Position numbers and translations under genes: made by a program. A stretch of 64,000 bases of DNA from Thunnus maccoyii. Its lineage: Eukaryota > Chordata > Actinopteri > Scombriformes > Scombridae. Below the pieces are notes generated by a model. The model was not told where the DNA came from. It searched no databases and worked only from the letters and a program-made list of their open reading frames with translations. Numbering within the stretch: position 1 is the first letter of the stretch; each line of letters begins with the position of its first letter. The DNA lies in NCBI RefSeq assembly GCF_910596095.1, contig NC_056554.1, positions 5,952,001 through 6,016,000 of the forward strand, read 5' to 3'. This document shows, one piece after another, positions 48,061-60,942 of this stretch.

Positions 48061-49589
48061 AAACATTTCAGTCAATGCAAAATGTGCTTGTCTTTGCCTT
48101 TATTTACACCTAAGTGATTTCTCCTTGTGTTTTTGTCAGATTATTAGGAAACAAAGAGAATGGATTTTTGTGATTTGGTTTCACTTTCACTATACACGAC
48201 TACATGGCCACTTGCCATTAATTGGCCCCCTACTGCTCCGCTAAATGGCTGGGATGATAAAGTAGTAAGTGAGTAAGGCAACTAGCCTGTGGTTGGCCGG
48301 GCTCAGTAAGGCAGTCTGAGGATATGGCGCGGCAGGGCATACATTCGTTCGGCCCTGCTTACTGTACACCTAGAGTCCAGTAGAGGGCGGAGCCTGTGTG
48401 AGATAGAATGAAGGTTACAATATTGTAAACCTAGTTTTATAAGCACAGGCTTACATCTACTGATGGACCCCGACCACTCCCATGCTGTCCGCTGAAGTGG
48501 TTTTGGGTGGGACACATGTAATTGGTAGGAGCGTCCTGATTGGCCGGCTATGTACATGCAAATTTCAGTGAGCGATTGCGTGCATGTGATTGGAGAGGAG
48601 TATTAGCCATAGTGGTGTAATGTAGGCCTATAGTATGACTATTCAGCTCAACCCAAACTGTAGTACATGACGCTTACAGAGTGATGTAGGGTTGTGTGGT
48701 TTGGTCAACATTTGATGAGCTTCAGAAATAGATGTCAGTTTATTGGGTGGGTAAGGTGTGTTCACTGCTCATAACCACAATTTTACACAAGATGTAATCA
48801 TTTGATAATCACCTGACTCACACCTGAGTAGTGTATTATCATTAGTCACTGTACAGCAGTTTGACTACAAACATAAAGCTGTTATTGAAGATGTTTTCCT
48901 GCCTTAAAATTTCAAATGTTCTGCAGCAAGGAACAGGGTGCATTTCTGAATGTATTGTACTATACTTTCATAGTGTGTTTCAACCGCAATGCACAATTTT
49001 TCACATTCATATGTTGAGTTTGGTCACAGTTTAACAAAGTAAACACTTGTGTGTGGGCCTTTTTTTATCTGACATCTTTCCAGCATGGAAAGACACAAGC
49101 TGATACATGATGTGAATTTAGACGAACCAGTTAGATCTCTAAAAAGCTTTTGAAATATGACTTTAATAAATTATTTTGATGGAATATTATTTTTTCAAAA
49201 AAATCATTAGACCTTTGATAGGTATGGTTATAATGCAGAGAACTGAATGCCAGTCTTCCTGTTTATCACCACAATGGAAAATAACAAGCAGGGCATCAAA
49301 ACATGTCCATATTTGTATGCAAACAGGCATTACTTGAGCTCAGACCACACTGCACTCTCTCTTCCTGTCAAACAACCAACATGACCTCAGTAACACTGAA
49401 GAACTCCATCTAAACTCTCTTTAATCTGACAATTATCAATGTCCTTACTGACCCCTCCTCAATCAAACACCAATCATAATCTTTTGCTTTTACATTGAGA
49501 TTGAAGGCAGATTAAATAAATAAAGGAAAATAAACAATTGTGAGAAATAAAACTCAGTGCTAAGACTACAAATTTGCCACAAATATATC
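48061..49589. other. intergenic 3' of gene K
   Basis: 49450-49510 (accaatcataatcttttgct) resembles 55450-55490 and 56720-56770, the duplicated 3' flank of this family. No gene was seen. Confidence 0.45.
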
Positions 49590-49595
49590 TTTATT
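49590..49595 (-). terminator. polyadenylation signal of gene K
   Basis: AATAAA on the minus strand, 136 bp beyond the stop codon of gene K. It is the nearest canonical signal I found. Confidence 0.45.
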
Positions 49596-49730
49596 ACAAA
49601 TTGGATTTTTGTGACATGGTGATAGTTGCTTCTCCCACCTGCCAGCTGTACAAAAATACAACAGTAGAGTGATATACTGGAACAAGTTATCAATTAACCT
49701 CTAAACTGCAGTTCCAGGTGCTTCCTGAGT

Positions 49731-51113
49731 CTATCTGGTGGCAGCATAAATCACATTTGGCTCCACTTCTCTCCCTGATGCAGGCCTTCGGATTCTTTTG
49801 GGCTTTGGATTGAAACTCAGCGCTGCGTAGTTCAGGTTATCAGAGCCCAGATTCTGCAAATTAAAGTATTTACAATCACTCATCTGACATTTGTAAGGAA
49901 AAACTAAAAGAAATAACTGATAAATCACTTGAAGTGACTGTAACACTTTCTACATTTTAATACATAAAAGAAAGTTTTCAAGTTAGATTCACCTCACTCT
50001 GTGGTGTATTTTGCTCTTCATTAGGAGCTATACGAGAGACAACACATGTGATCAGTTAATTAATGACATTTATCATATTTCAAACAAAACAAAAATAGGA
50101 CATGCAAAACCTCATATAAAAAGATACAGTAGCTCTCACAAGTACCTGTCTGAAGTTTCCTGATTTTGACAACCAAACCAATGATAATCATAACAAGGAG
50201 AACAGTCTGACCACCCAAGACCACACGCAGCAGGTTTGTTATTCCATCAGACTTTTCTACAAGAAAGATTGAAAGATCAGATTCTACTTCAGCTTTAGTG
50301 TTTTGGCACCCTGCTAACATTAAAACTCAATCTAGTTTCACCTTCAGTTGACTGACAGTTTGTGCAATAAAAGAAAATTGTAGGAGAATCTTACTTTTAC
50401 ACACGCTGTCCACGTCATCACTGAATTCATCGTGACCTTGATATGAAACAAAGATTGATTTAAACTGAATGTTATTTTGAAACAATTGCTTTGTAATCAT
50501 AATGCTGAAGTAATCACATATGTTGGATACAACGGTGAGAATTTAAATTTGCTATATACCATAGAACTCAAGAGACAAGAAAACTGAAAACATTCTTACC
50601 TTGAACTTTTAAATCTATTACTTTAAGTACTGTACGTCCATCCATGTAAAATCCACAGAAATACAGCCCAGAGTCGGATAAATCCACTTGCGTGATTTTA
50701 AGAGAGACAGTAGAGACGTTGGAACTCATTTTGAATTTCCCATTTTGGAATCCATCACAGTATTCAGCATCATTATCAGATCTGTACATAGAGGAGATAC
50801 AGCTGATCTTGGTTCTTTTGACAAGTCTGGACCAATATGTGTGAGTTGGAGTTCTGGACATGTTGGAGCACTGCAGTGTGACTTCTTCACCAGGCCGGAC
50901 CTCCACAGTCTGAGACTCAGAAACTGAGACAGTGATCCAGCCTGAAACACACAGAGACAACAAGAGATTTACTCCTCAGCTGATAAAGCAACAGGGACCT
51001 AAAGCCTTACACCTTAGATGTAGATGTTTAATATTTCAATGCCAGTACTTACTGAGGCTGCAGAGAAGTAAAGCTGTTATCAAGATAAAGCTCCTCATTG
51101 TGCACATGATCAT
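49731..51113 (-). CDS. V-set ITIM receptor K (non-NITR family), apparently intact
   Basis: Predicted exons (minus): 51053-51113 leader, 50600-50941 V domain, 50395-50436 stalk (HDEFSDDVDSVCK), 50146-50256 transmembrane, 49993-50027 and 49731-49853 tail; 237 residues, every junction in phase. The leader (MIMCTMRSFILITALLLCSL) could also start at the third ATG. The single V-set domain has VTLQC, YWSRLVKR, SDSGLYFCGF and an extra cysteine pair (KISC, AEYC). The transmembrane segment is TVLLVMIIIGLVV followed by KIRK. The tail has LNYAAL (ITIM) and VIYAATR, whose +3 Thr makes it non-consensus. The extra cysteines recall CD300/pIgR-type folds, but family assignment is open. It is an inhibitory-type surface receptor by inference. 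Confidence 0.85.
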
Positions 51114-51173
51114 CTTCCTGCAATGACACGCTATTCACTTTGTAGAGAAACTTTGTTGGAGAGAGGCGGGATG

Positions 51174-51182
51174 TTTTTTATA
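51174..51182 (-). promoter_or_regulatory. TATA box of gene K
   Basis: TATAAAAAA on the minus strand, about 61 bp above the first ATG of gene K. Gene L has a similar motif in the matching place. Confidence 0.55.
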
Positions 51183-52166
51183 CCGCTGCTCTCACTGGCC
51201 ACATAAATTATCCAATCAAGAAGTGTTTAAGCAAAATCAAAGCCCCAAAGAGTGAATTATAATGATCACAATACAATATAAATGTATTCTTCAGGCTGTT
51301 ATTTGAAAATGAAATCTAAAGTTATGATAATTGCCCATAAATCAACAACAATACAATAATGCATGAATAGTTAGCCTTCAGTGGTAATCTTACAAAGAAA
51401 CTATTTATAAACTTTGTTAACCTCCACACTGAAAAATGTCCCAAAGTAGTTGCCTTCAATATATGCACTTGTTGGTAAGAGTCTGAGTAGGTAAACTTGT
51501 TGTGTTTTCTCCTGAGTTTGTTTTCTTTTCGCACAGAAAAAAATTAAAGCAAACCAAAATACATCGCTAATAACTATGTGAGAACCTTCTCTCCTCTCAC
51601 TGGTCAGATGTGTCTGGGGCAGGAGCGAGACTGTAAACACAGGAAGACCTCTCCTGAAGATGGTCTTATCTGTCGATTTATCAAAAAGTCACAGTCCAAT
51701 CTGCATGCAAAGTGCACCTAGTCACAAGAGCCTTTTAGCTCAAACTTTCTTGTAGTTTGGTCAGACTGAGGTCAGATCACATTCCCACCACAAAAAAACT
51801 GTCCCAGAGTTCATTTATGACCAGACTGAGACAACTTCCTCTAGTAGTAGTTTTGGTGCAGTTGTGTGTTCAGAACTGCACAAACAAGGTGGAAAATGAA
51901 CCATAGTGTGATTGAACCAGACTCAACAACACTGGCCTTTAGTAGCCATTGTTCAAGGAAAAGGGACCCATGGATTCAACAGTGGGGACAGACTGACAGC
52001 TGAACTGATAAAGTGAAAATTAAAAGCCTTCAATGCATGAGGCCTAAACACGAAGGGCAAGGATGACTAGCTTTGATGTCAGCTTTCATTTATTATGGAC
52101 TGTATTCTTTTGAAAAGCTTCTATACAGATATAGAGGTATATCATGTTGCTTGCTTTACAGTGTAG
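51183..52166. other. 5' flank of gene K
   Basis: No further gene recognised. Confidence 0.4.
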
Positions 52167-53002
52167 TGTGGAAAAATCTATTCATTCCTATCCTTTACTC
52201 AAGTAAAAACAGTTATGTAAAAATGTGCTCAGATAAAAGTAAAAAGTAAGTCAGTTAAAATGTACTCTGAGTAGATGTTACTACATTACATGTTACATTT
52301 TTTAACTGGACCACCTTTAGGCTACCAAATACATTGCATTAAATGTAAATCCCACAAAAGTAGTGGAACAACATCACTTCACTGAGCCCTCGTGTCCAAA
52401 TCAACAATAAAATCAATTTTTATAGATGGCACTTTGCAGCCTGTGCATACAACTGATTACCAATTAAAAATATATCACGGTCACTTAGCTTACTCGCCGG
52501 GTGGTGCAATAAATCATCGATTAATTAAGGTAAATGCAACATTTTTTTAAACTATGTCGAAGTACAATAATGCCAACCATACCCCATATTGATGTCATTC
52601 TTTATTTTATTGCATTATTCTGCATTGTTTTACTGTTCACAAACTGCTAGGCCCGGCCCAGGTGCAACCCCTGACTCTAGGCTGGTGAATGTACCCAGTC
52701 AACATGTATGCTTTCCAGAGTGTCAGCTGAGTACAGTGTCACCTCTCTGCTCTCCTGAGGCTAGTGACACACCAGCGACTGTCTTTTTTTCCTTTCTCAC
52801 ATGGCTTATCAGGACTTTTTCATGTGACTTTGTGTTGACTCTGTAACGAATTCAACTTCAAATGTACAATACTTTAGGGAAAAAGCACTTAAGTAAAAGT
52901 AAAATCACAGATTTTTAAATATACTCAAAAAAGTACAGGTACACAAAAAAACAACTTTCTTCCAGTAACAACAGTAAATGTAATTCATTACTTCCACCTC
53001 TG
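52167..53002. repeat. degenerate hAT-type non-autonomous repeat
   Basis: The left part (gtgtggaaaaatctattcat, ctttactcaagtaaaa) and the right edge (ttcattacttccacctctg) are of the fish hAT MITE type also seen at 40220. The ends are diverged, no target duplication is visible, and insertion of other sequence in the middle is likely. Confidence 0.4.
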
Positions 53003-54902
53003 GATCCCGGTAACCATGTACAGATAGTCTTAACATTGAGTCTAATTTCTCTTGTACCTCTCTTGGGAATGCATTGCCCACCCTTTTATAGATGGGATTC
53101 TAATGATTGGAACATTGGAATTGTATTGATAACATGAAATTCATTACAGTGAAGTTAAACATAGTTAAAAGAGTTTAATTCTAAATGCACTGAAAAAGCA
53201 AACACAATGCCAATGAAAACATGACATTTTCAAGAGCGGGATTTATATCGGCATCTTAGGCAATATCTTGTTTTCTTGTAAAATGTATTGTTTAGAGCAA
53301 TTACATGCTAACTTACATTGTTTTTGTTTTATTTTAAGGCATTTTGCATTTGTCACCTCTGAGGATGACTATACGGAGAAGTCGTAGTGTGGCACAGAGT
53401 GACAGAGGGTCCTGGCAGCCATGTGAGAAGTGTAGTTCAGAGTTCATAAAATTTGTGGAAGAGAAGAAGAAGATGGACATTCTTTCCAGCATAAGTAAGT
53501 TTATATTGTTAGCCATTGCCATGAGGGTTATACCATCTAGTGGCAACTTTTAAACCATTAAATACACCTCACCAAGTGTAAGTCACAGAGCAACTTTATT
53601 TGGCAGATGGGCTCCTATGTTAAAGTTTGACCACATATCCATTAGAGAAAAAAAGTCTATGCAACCCAGCTCACTTTTTTTGCTTAATGTAACGTTACAG
53701 CCTTTATTTAAGTCAAGACGTGTGAGGAATATATTCTCCTAGTGGCTCATATAGTTTGTCCAATCTGTGAAACATGTTCTTGAAGGCCGGTTTCTTTACT
53801 ATCTAGAACCAAACTTGATCCAGTTACTAACATGGTTAAATATTCTGTGATTCTGTCTATAAGTGTTTACATTTATAGACAGAATGTCAGCTGTCCTGTT
53901 TATATTTTCTGGAATGGAATCAGCCACTCTGTGCTGCAGACTGTAGGCTATAAAATAAATATTGCGGGGTATTTGGTTCTCAGTTAATTCTTGAGATTGG
54001 TAGTTTCTTGTTTACTTGTTTGACGGAGATAGTCCTAAAAACAAATTTAACATTTTGCCTAGCGATACCGCACTCTGTGTCCATGTATATATTTTTGGTA
54101 TGTTGCGAAAAGATCTAGAAATGCATAGGTGTTTATAACCTTTGGTATAGATGCTTTTGTTTTGTGAAATACTTAATATTTGAAATATCAAACCTTTCTA
54201 CAATTAATCCTTTTTTAGGGGTTGAACCACAATATTTAAGAACAACTGTTTATAATATATAAAAGTGTAGATGTTTGTTGAAATACTGAATATTTGAAAT
54301 CTCAAGCTGTTATCAAATGATTAATCAAGTTAAATAGCCTGAAAAGGGAAGTACGTCATTTTTGGTGTCAGAGTAAATTCAGTTTATGCAAACATGTTGG
54401 GAGAATTGTGAACACATTTTTTTTTAGCTGTCATGAACCACAAAGGTTGAGAACAACTGCTTTAACAGTGAACTGACATTTGCACTGTGGTTTTGTTTTG
54501 ATTTTGAATATCAAGTTAACACTGATGTTGCATGTTTAATGTAAATGCAAAATAAAAGGGGGTTTTAGGAGAAACATTTCAGATTGAAGGGATCTTAAGA
54601 AGATGTAGAATTAAGATCTTACTTACAACTCCCTAGTGCTCCTCGTGGCTTTTAAGGAGCAATAAGCATTTTGCCCATTATAATCTCAATTCAGTATCCA
54701 TTTGTCTCACCTAAGTCTTAAAAAGTCAATAGTCTAATTTTTTCTCCTAAGGGGGTTTTAGGAGTAACAATTGAGACTGAGGTGATCTCAAAAAGATACA
54801 CAATGGAGATCTTACTACTTTTCCAAGAGTTAAAGAAAAGACTATCCTGAGCAAAAGATTTCCCCATTAATTGTTTTAATTTATATCAGCAAGCCTCCCT
54901 AC
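53003..54902. other. intergenic, no gene seen
   Basis: A short repeated pair (gggggttttaggag with a following ttgaga/gaaacat stretch) lies at about 54558 and 54752. No coding domain was recognised. Confidence 0.4.
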
Positions 54903-55253
54903 TGTCATGAGGAGAGTAGAGTAGGTGGACCCAAACACAAAAGACAGCAGGCAGATGGGATCAAACACAGAATATCTATTGAAGAAAATCAAGAAACTGT
55001 GACACAGGAACAAGGTTAACTGATCAGATGACTCTACAAAGATTGAACTGAAAACTGGACTTAAATACAAAAGGAATGATTATAAACTGAACACAGGTGA
55101 GTGAAATAAGATACAAGTCAAAAACATGAGGTAATCAACAAAGGTGGGAAAACACAGGAAGTAAAGGTAACAAAACACAAGGAGAAAACATTTCAAAATA
55201 AAACAGGAACTAAAAATCCAAACACAAACAGAAAGTCCTGTCAAGATGTGACA
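54903..55253 (-). mobile_element. solo LTR fossil
   Basis: A 351-bp unit beginning tgtcatgagg and ending aagatgtgaca shares its ends and the gtggacccaaac block with the LTRs at 16963 and 18372. It has no partner or interior, so it is a solo LTR of a related, older family. Minus orientation is inferred from the same end sequence. Confidence 0.6.
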
Positions 55254-55439
55254 CCTTCCTGTTCTCATGTCTTGTTTCATTTCAGTTTGATCTGTTTCTC
55301 TCTGTGTTATACTTTAAATTGTAAATTACACTATTTTGTTGATCTATTTGTTTTAATTTTGCATGTGTGTGTGTTTGTGAAGCACTTTGTAACTGTGTGT
55401 TTTACAAAGTGCTATATAAAATAAGCTTTACTTACTTAG

Positions 55440-55800
55440 TTACTCCATCAAATACCAATCACATTCCTTTGCTTTTAGAGTGAGCTCAAAGGAAAACACA
55501 GTAAGTAAGACATAGGTGAGTAAGTAAGTGAGTGAAGAAGAAACTGATTATGTTGATGGTAACTCCTCCCAGTCACCCGCACAAAAATCACAGCAGCAGA
55601 TTAATATGACTAAGCATCAGTTCCACTTTGAGGCTGATAAAATGACAGCAAATTAAACAATGCCTTTATATGAATTTGTCAGCAGTGCAGCTGATGCTGT
55701 GGAGTAATTGAATGGTACTTAATGAGGCTGCAGAGAAGTAAAACGTTATCAAGTTAAAGATCATAATTATGCATATGATTGCATCACTGCAATGGCTTTT
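55440..55800 (-). pseudogene. relic of a V-set ITIM receptor between K and L
   Basis: 55715-55790 matches the gene K leader region (gaggctgcagagaagtaaa, atcaagttaaagatc). 55440-55620 matches the 3' flanks of K and L (accaatcacattcctttgc, catcagttccactttgaggc). All exons between are missing, so a whole gene body was deleted and only its two ends remain side by side. Confidence 0.6.
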
Positions 55801-56977
55801 TATAACACTGTAGGGTTCAAAGAGGTGGGATATTTTTAAATGTTTAGCATGTTTACATCGTCCACATAAAGGGCTTCTGAAAGATGAATGTTAAAGCATA
55901 ATCTTGGCCTCAAGGAGTGACTTACAAAGTTGACAGTATGACACAAAGTTATTTTTCTCTCAAAGTTATTTAAATATTCTTCATTTTAACATTATACCTG
56001 GTATTTTCAAAAGCTTGGCAGCTTTGTGACGCAGGCTGACCCTGAACAAGGGCTGCAATTCCACATTATTCCAGCACATGAATATTCAAAACTGTGTACC
56101 ATCCACCTGAAAGTACAGCTGCCCTTTTTCATATCACCAATTTACATAAAATAAATTCCACTAATCCTAAATAGGAGGGGCAAAGATTATGACTGTTGGT
56201 GTGTGGAATTACAATTACATTACCATCAACCTATTTCCTTTTTTTTTGCAGTTTGTGTTCCTTATCATGTTTTAAATATATCAGAATAAGAACGCATGAA
56301 GACAAAACATTCAGTATAGTACTACACAAAAAGTGCTTATTGGCATAATCTTTGATTCATAATGTAAACTTGATAAATTGATTAAACATGATTGGGATTA
56401 AACATGTACAGGCTGGAGCAAAGTGAACAGTTTCATATGAGGCTGGTTTCAAAAGCTCCCGTACATATACTGGCTGACCTTTTTCTGCTTGACAGAAGCT
56501 GAAAACGGCTGTTCACTCTCTCATGATTGTCACCTGAGTCCAATTTACAGTGTTGTCTCTTCCTGTCAAAGTTTTTATACCCCAATCCCAAGAGAAATGG
56601 TATTTCATTCAGCTGTATTTTTCATGATTGTTATGGCAACTAAATTTGAAACTCCACTGCTGCAGACCTCCAGCTAACTCCACTATAAGGGAATCTTGAC
56701 ACACATCAGTGTTCCTTCTTGCTCCTTGTCTAACAAACACTGATTAAAATTCTTTTGCTCTCAGATTAAAATCTAAAATAGTCAAACGTGTGACACAGAG
56801 ATTGTGACATTTTGCATGATTCACTGTTACAAAGTTGGACTTTTTGACAAAGTAACTCTGATACTATGGTGATAGTTTAAAGTGATGGTACATCCACCAA
56901 CCTCAGTAAAACACACAGTGGATGAATAATAAAATCATCAGTTCCGCTTTGAGCTGCAGTTTCAGGTGCCTGTGAAT
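55801..56977. other. intergenic 3' of gene L
   Basis: 56700-56960 is the L copy of the duplicated 3' flank. No gene was seen. Confidence 0.45.
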
Positions 56978-58490
56978 CTATCTGGTGGAAGAATAAATAA
57001 CTTGAGTCTCCACTTCTCTCTCTGATGCAGGCCTGTGGTTTCTCGTGTCTTTTAGTTGAAAAGTCACAGCTGCATAGTTCAGGTCATCGGAGTCCTGACT
57101 CTGTGAATAAGAGAATACTGTTATTGTCATGTTATAATCTTACTGTCACTCATCTCATATAGCTAAGTTTTTGAGAAATCAATTGTCTTGATGTGATTGT
57201 AGCACCTTCTTTAACACAAAAAATGTAAAAATGAAACTGAATAAACTTCAGTCTTTACCTCTGTCTGAGGTGGATTCAGTTCTTCAACATGAGCTAAATG
57301 ATAGAAACAAACAAAATTGTTGCTGTCAATACATTTTAGTAAACAGCATGTTATGGACTTTTATGTCATATAGGCGCAACCTAAAAAATAGGTAAAATTG
57401 TAATAAAACTAAAAGTACCTGTCTGAAATTTCCTGATTTTGACAACCAGACCGATAATGATCATAACAAGGAGATTAGTCAGACCACCCAGGATCACACT
57501 CATCGGCTTTGTTATTCCATCAGACTCTCCTACAAGAAAGATTTACAGATCAGATTCTACTTTAGCTTTAGTGTTTTGCCACCCTGCTAACATTAAAACT
57601 GAATCTAGTTTCACCTTCAGTTGACTGACAGTTTGTGCAATGAAAGAAAACTTTTGGAGAATCTTACTTTTACACTGGCTGTCCACGTCATTAGTGAATT
57701 CATCATGGCCTTTTACAAGAAAGATCATTAAATCAGAATCTGTACATTTTACATTTAGTGACTTGCCTTCTGATTCAGATTTAACAGGACAGAACTGACT
57801 AATAATTAACAAAGATCCATGCACAATGACAGATTTTTAATGGGAGGCAGGAAGAATTAAAATTTTAGGTTATGCAAGGAATCTAAAATTGTAAACTGTC
57901 ATCATGAGTTTCACCAAAATTAAAATATGAAGATAAAATTCTCCTAATGTTATTTTGACAGTAGTCCCAAATACTTAACGACAATCTTACCTTGAACCTC
58001 TAAATATGTTGCACTGACAATAATTGGGTTTTTGCTCACATAATATCCACAAAAATACAGTCCAGAGTCTGTTGAATCCAATTGCTTGATTTTGAGAAAA
58101 AATGTAGAAATGTTGGATCTCATTTCAAATTTGCCATTTTGAAATCCCTCACAGAATGAAGCAGGCTCGAGAGGCTGGAACATAGATGAGATACAGTGAG
58201 GCTTGGATCTCTTGACCACTCTGAACCAGAATATCTGAGAGGGAACACTGGAAAAGTTGGAGCACAGCAGTGTCACGTCTTCACCAGGCTGAACATCCAC
58301 AGTGTAAAACTCAGAAACTGAGACAGAGATCCAGCCTGAAACAAGCGCACAGCTGATAAATCTACAGGAACCTAATCAATACCTTTATACAAATCTACTT
58401 ACATTGCAGTTGATGGTGTTGAGTAATTCAGTGCCAGTACTTACTCACGATGCAGAGCAGTAAAGCTGTAGTTGAGATGAAGTTCCTCAT
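56978..58490 (-). CDS. V-set ITIM receptor L, paralogue of K, apparently intact
   Basis: Predicted exons (minus): 58445-58490 leader (MRNFISTTALLLCIV), 57991-58335 V domain, 57668-57709 stalk (HDEFTNDVDSQCK), 57419-57529 transmembrane, 57259-57293 and 56978-57100 tail; 233 residues, all in phase. The V domain has VTLLCSNFSS, FWFRVVKRSKPHC, PASFCEGFQNGKFEM and SDSTDSGLYFCGYY-like features, so the same four cysteines as K. The transmembrane segment (LTNLLVMIIIGLVVKIRK) is nearly the same as K. The tail has LNYAAV (ITIM) and VIYSSTR. K and L differ mostly in the V domain. Two donors overlap at the leader end; the one used here keeps phase with gene K. Confidence 0.85.
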
Positions 58491-58561
58491 TTTGCGAATG
58501 ATTGTGTCACTGCAATTGCACAAAGGTGTGAGCTCCTGTAAGAGGGTTTGAAGAGGCGGAG

Positions 58562-58572
58562 TTTTTTCTATA
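58562..58572 (-). promoter_or_regulatory. TATA-like motif of gene L
   Basis: TATAGAAAAAA on the minus strand about 75 bp above the start codon, next to a ggcggag stretch also found near the gene K TATA box (gaggcggg). Confidence 0.45.
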
Positions 58573-60127
58573 CATCTTCTTTACGCTGATCACACAAACA
58601 CTTTTGAAAAATCATCAAAAAAAACCACAAAAACCCCACACACAATCAAAGCCTTACGGAGTGAAATCCTCGTTACTTGAAAGTAGAACGTCATGGGATA
58701 GAGGTATGAGTGAGAAGAGTGGGGAGTTGGAGGTTTGTGTATGTGTGCCATCTTCCTCAACCCAACAAAGATGACTTGGAAATGTACCACAAATTCAAAA
58801 CTGGTCAGTCACTATATGTCACCCTGCTGTCTTGTCTTCTAAAATGTCCAGCTGATCAGACTTCCATTTTTTCCCTGCTTGTTTTGTATGAAAAAGTAAC
58901 CTTAACCCTCAACAATAGGGCTGTTGTAAATAAGGGCAACTGTATGGTAAATATACTGCATATTGATAGAAGTTGTTTAAATTTTTATTATAACACTAAC
59001 ATAAATTTATTTATTATGTTATACAACTATAACATAAATTTAGACAATCTGAGGAGTTGTTCACAAGAGCAGTCTGAGGCCATGTGTAAATTGAGGTTCA
59101 TTTAAACTGTGACTGAGATCAATCAATTTGCTGCAAACACTGCTGCACTGAGAGGACTGAATACGTATCACAGAAAAGATGGACGCTGCACCTGCTGTAG
59201 CTTTGCTGTGGTCTGTCATGTCTTATGCATGTGCAGTCTGGAGCAGAGTGAATGGTTTCTTATGAGGCTGTGCATGTGTCACGATACATCTTTTCATAGT
59301 TTTAGAAGAGATGGATTTAAAGACAACAGAAAGTTCACTCAGTACATCTGTAAAAATCACAAAATATCTTTTGATTTCAAAAGACATGATGAAGTATCAT
59401 CGCTCTTTGGGAACGTAAGCGTCTTTGTTGTATGTGGTTATCATGCAGAGAGCTGATGGCCAAACTTCCTATTGCTGAGACCTCACTCATGATACAGATA
59501 CAGATATCTCACTGATACAGAGATGGCTGTTTGTTACCTCAGTGCAAAGTACAACAATGAGCAAGTGGAAGTCATATATATTTTATTATACTTTATTGCA
59601 AATGATCAATTCAGATATTTAGCATACCACTAGAGACATGTAATGACCAAAGATGGTACAGAAACGTAGTCTTCAACTGTGCTGCAGCACGGTGTCTTCA
59701 AGTGCTACATACATTCTGTCAGCAACAACAAAACTGTGTCATTGTTTTGTGGCTGTTGCTTTAGTTGTGAGTTACATGCTGGAAAAAATAGCGCACAACT
59801 GAAGACCAGTCTTCTTGTGGTTGAGACTTTACTGTATGTTGATACAGACAGTGCTGTTTGTTACCACAGGTGAAGAATATAAATTCATGTTGCATGTTTT
59901 CACTTCTTGCTCTTGGACAGTAAGATCACTTTGTTTTCCTGTGAATGACTTTGAGATCTTACTAACCTTAACATGGACAAAGTGGATCTAGATGAACTGT
60001 TTTAGCTTCAGATGACTGACAATCTGCACAATGAAAGAAATGTGATGTACGTGCAATATAAATATAGAAAAAGAAATAAACCAAGAATGGGAACTGAAAG
60101 AAAAACAGGACACTGTAATAAGTTTAC
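58573..60127. other. intergenic with duplicated flank
   Basis: 59690-59875 (gctgcagcacggtgtcttca, gaagaccagtctt, tgatacagacagtgctgttt) recurs at 63690-63820. 60005-60040 resembles the intron before the stalk exon of K and L. No gene was seen. Confidence 0.45.
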
Positions 60128-60191
60128 CTTCAACATTTAAACTTATCACATTACAATATGGCTTTCTGACTATGTAAAATCCACACAGGTG
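60128..60191 (-). pseudogene. 3' end of a V-set exon (relic)
   Basis: The minus-strand stretch CGFYIVRKPYCNVISLNVEG, ending at a good splice donor, matches the last strand of the K/L-type V domain. The rest of the exon is absent. Confidence 0.6.
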
Positions 60192-60267
60192 TCAGGAAAT
60201 TCAAACTTAGTTTCTGAACTCTATTCGACTACATTCCACCATGTATAAAATTTGACAACATTCTTAC

Positions 60268-60560
60268 CTTGAATATTTAAAAATGTTGCACTGACAATAA
60301 CTGGGTGTCTGTTCATGTAAAATCCACAGAAATACAGTCCAAAGTCAGATAAATCCACTTGTTTGATCTTGAGAAAGAGGGGAGTGATGCTGGATGTCAT
60401 ATCTTCTTCTTGAAGTCCATCACAGAATGAAGCAGGCTCAATAGGACTGAACATAGAGGAGATGCAGCGGGGTGTGATTCTGTTGACCAGTCTGAACCAG
60501 ATTATCTGTGTGGCAGAAAAGTTGGCTTCTGCTTTCACACTAGCATTGTTGACTTGCTTG
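60268..60560 (-). pseudogene. V-set exon relic M, K/L family
   Basis: Minus strand: IIWFRLVNRITPRCISSMFS, PASFCDGLQEEDM, LKIKQVDLSDFGLYFCGFYM, then a donor. The first V strand, its cysteine and the leader are missing, and upstream residues are unrelated. No stalk, transmembrane or tail exon follows. It is a truncated pseudogene. Confidence 0.75.
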
Positions 60561-60896
60561 GTGCACAAAGGTTTGACTCCAAGACTATTACATTTACTCA
60601 GCAGTTAAATCAAAAAAAGGAAACACTCTCCATCCAACAGCTCAGCTCGGCTGCTTTTTCACCCATCAGAAGGATCCTCTAGAAAACAAAAAAAGCTTGG
60701 ACTTGAAAAACATTAAACATTTCAACTCAACATTAATGCTGAATATACATTAATTTATATGTAATAAAATACAGTCTGAACCTGGTTATCATATTCTGCT
60801 TTTCTGCTAAATGCTTAAAGGCCTACTGCTTCTGTGATAGTTACAGCAATGCAAATGTGCAAAAGTGCATACCCATGGATGTATTATAAGATAATA
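60561..60896. other. intergenic
   Basis: No gene seen. A stretch near 60871 (catggatgtattataaga) resembles the end of the MITE at 61567. Confidence 0.4.
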
Positions 60897-60897
60897 A

Positions 60898-60940
<43 letters not shown>

Positions 60941-60942
60941 GT
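60897..60942. repeat. (ATT)n microsatellite
   Basis: About 14-15 units of tta/att. Confidence 0.95.

Noticed and set aside
53344-53553. Charged 69-codon plus-strand frame
   Set aside because: It has no recognised domain, and an opposite-strand frame of similar length overlaps it; insufficient support.
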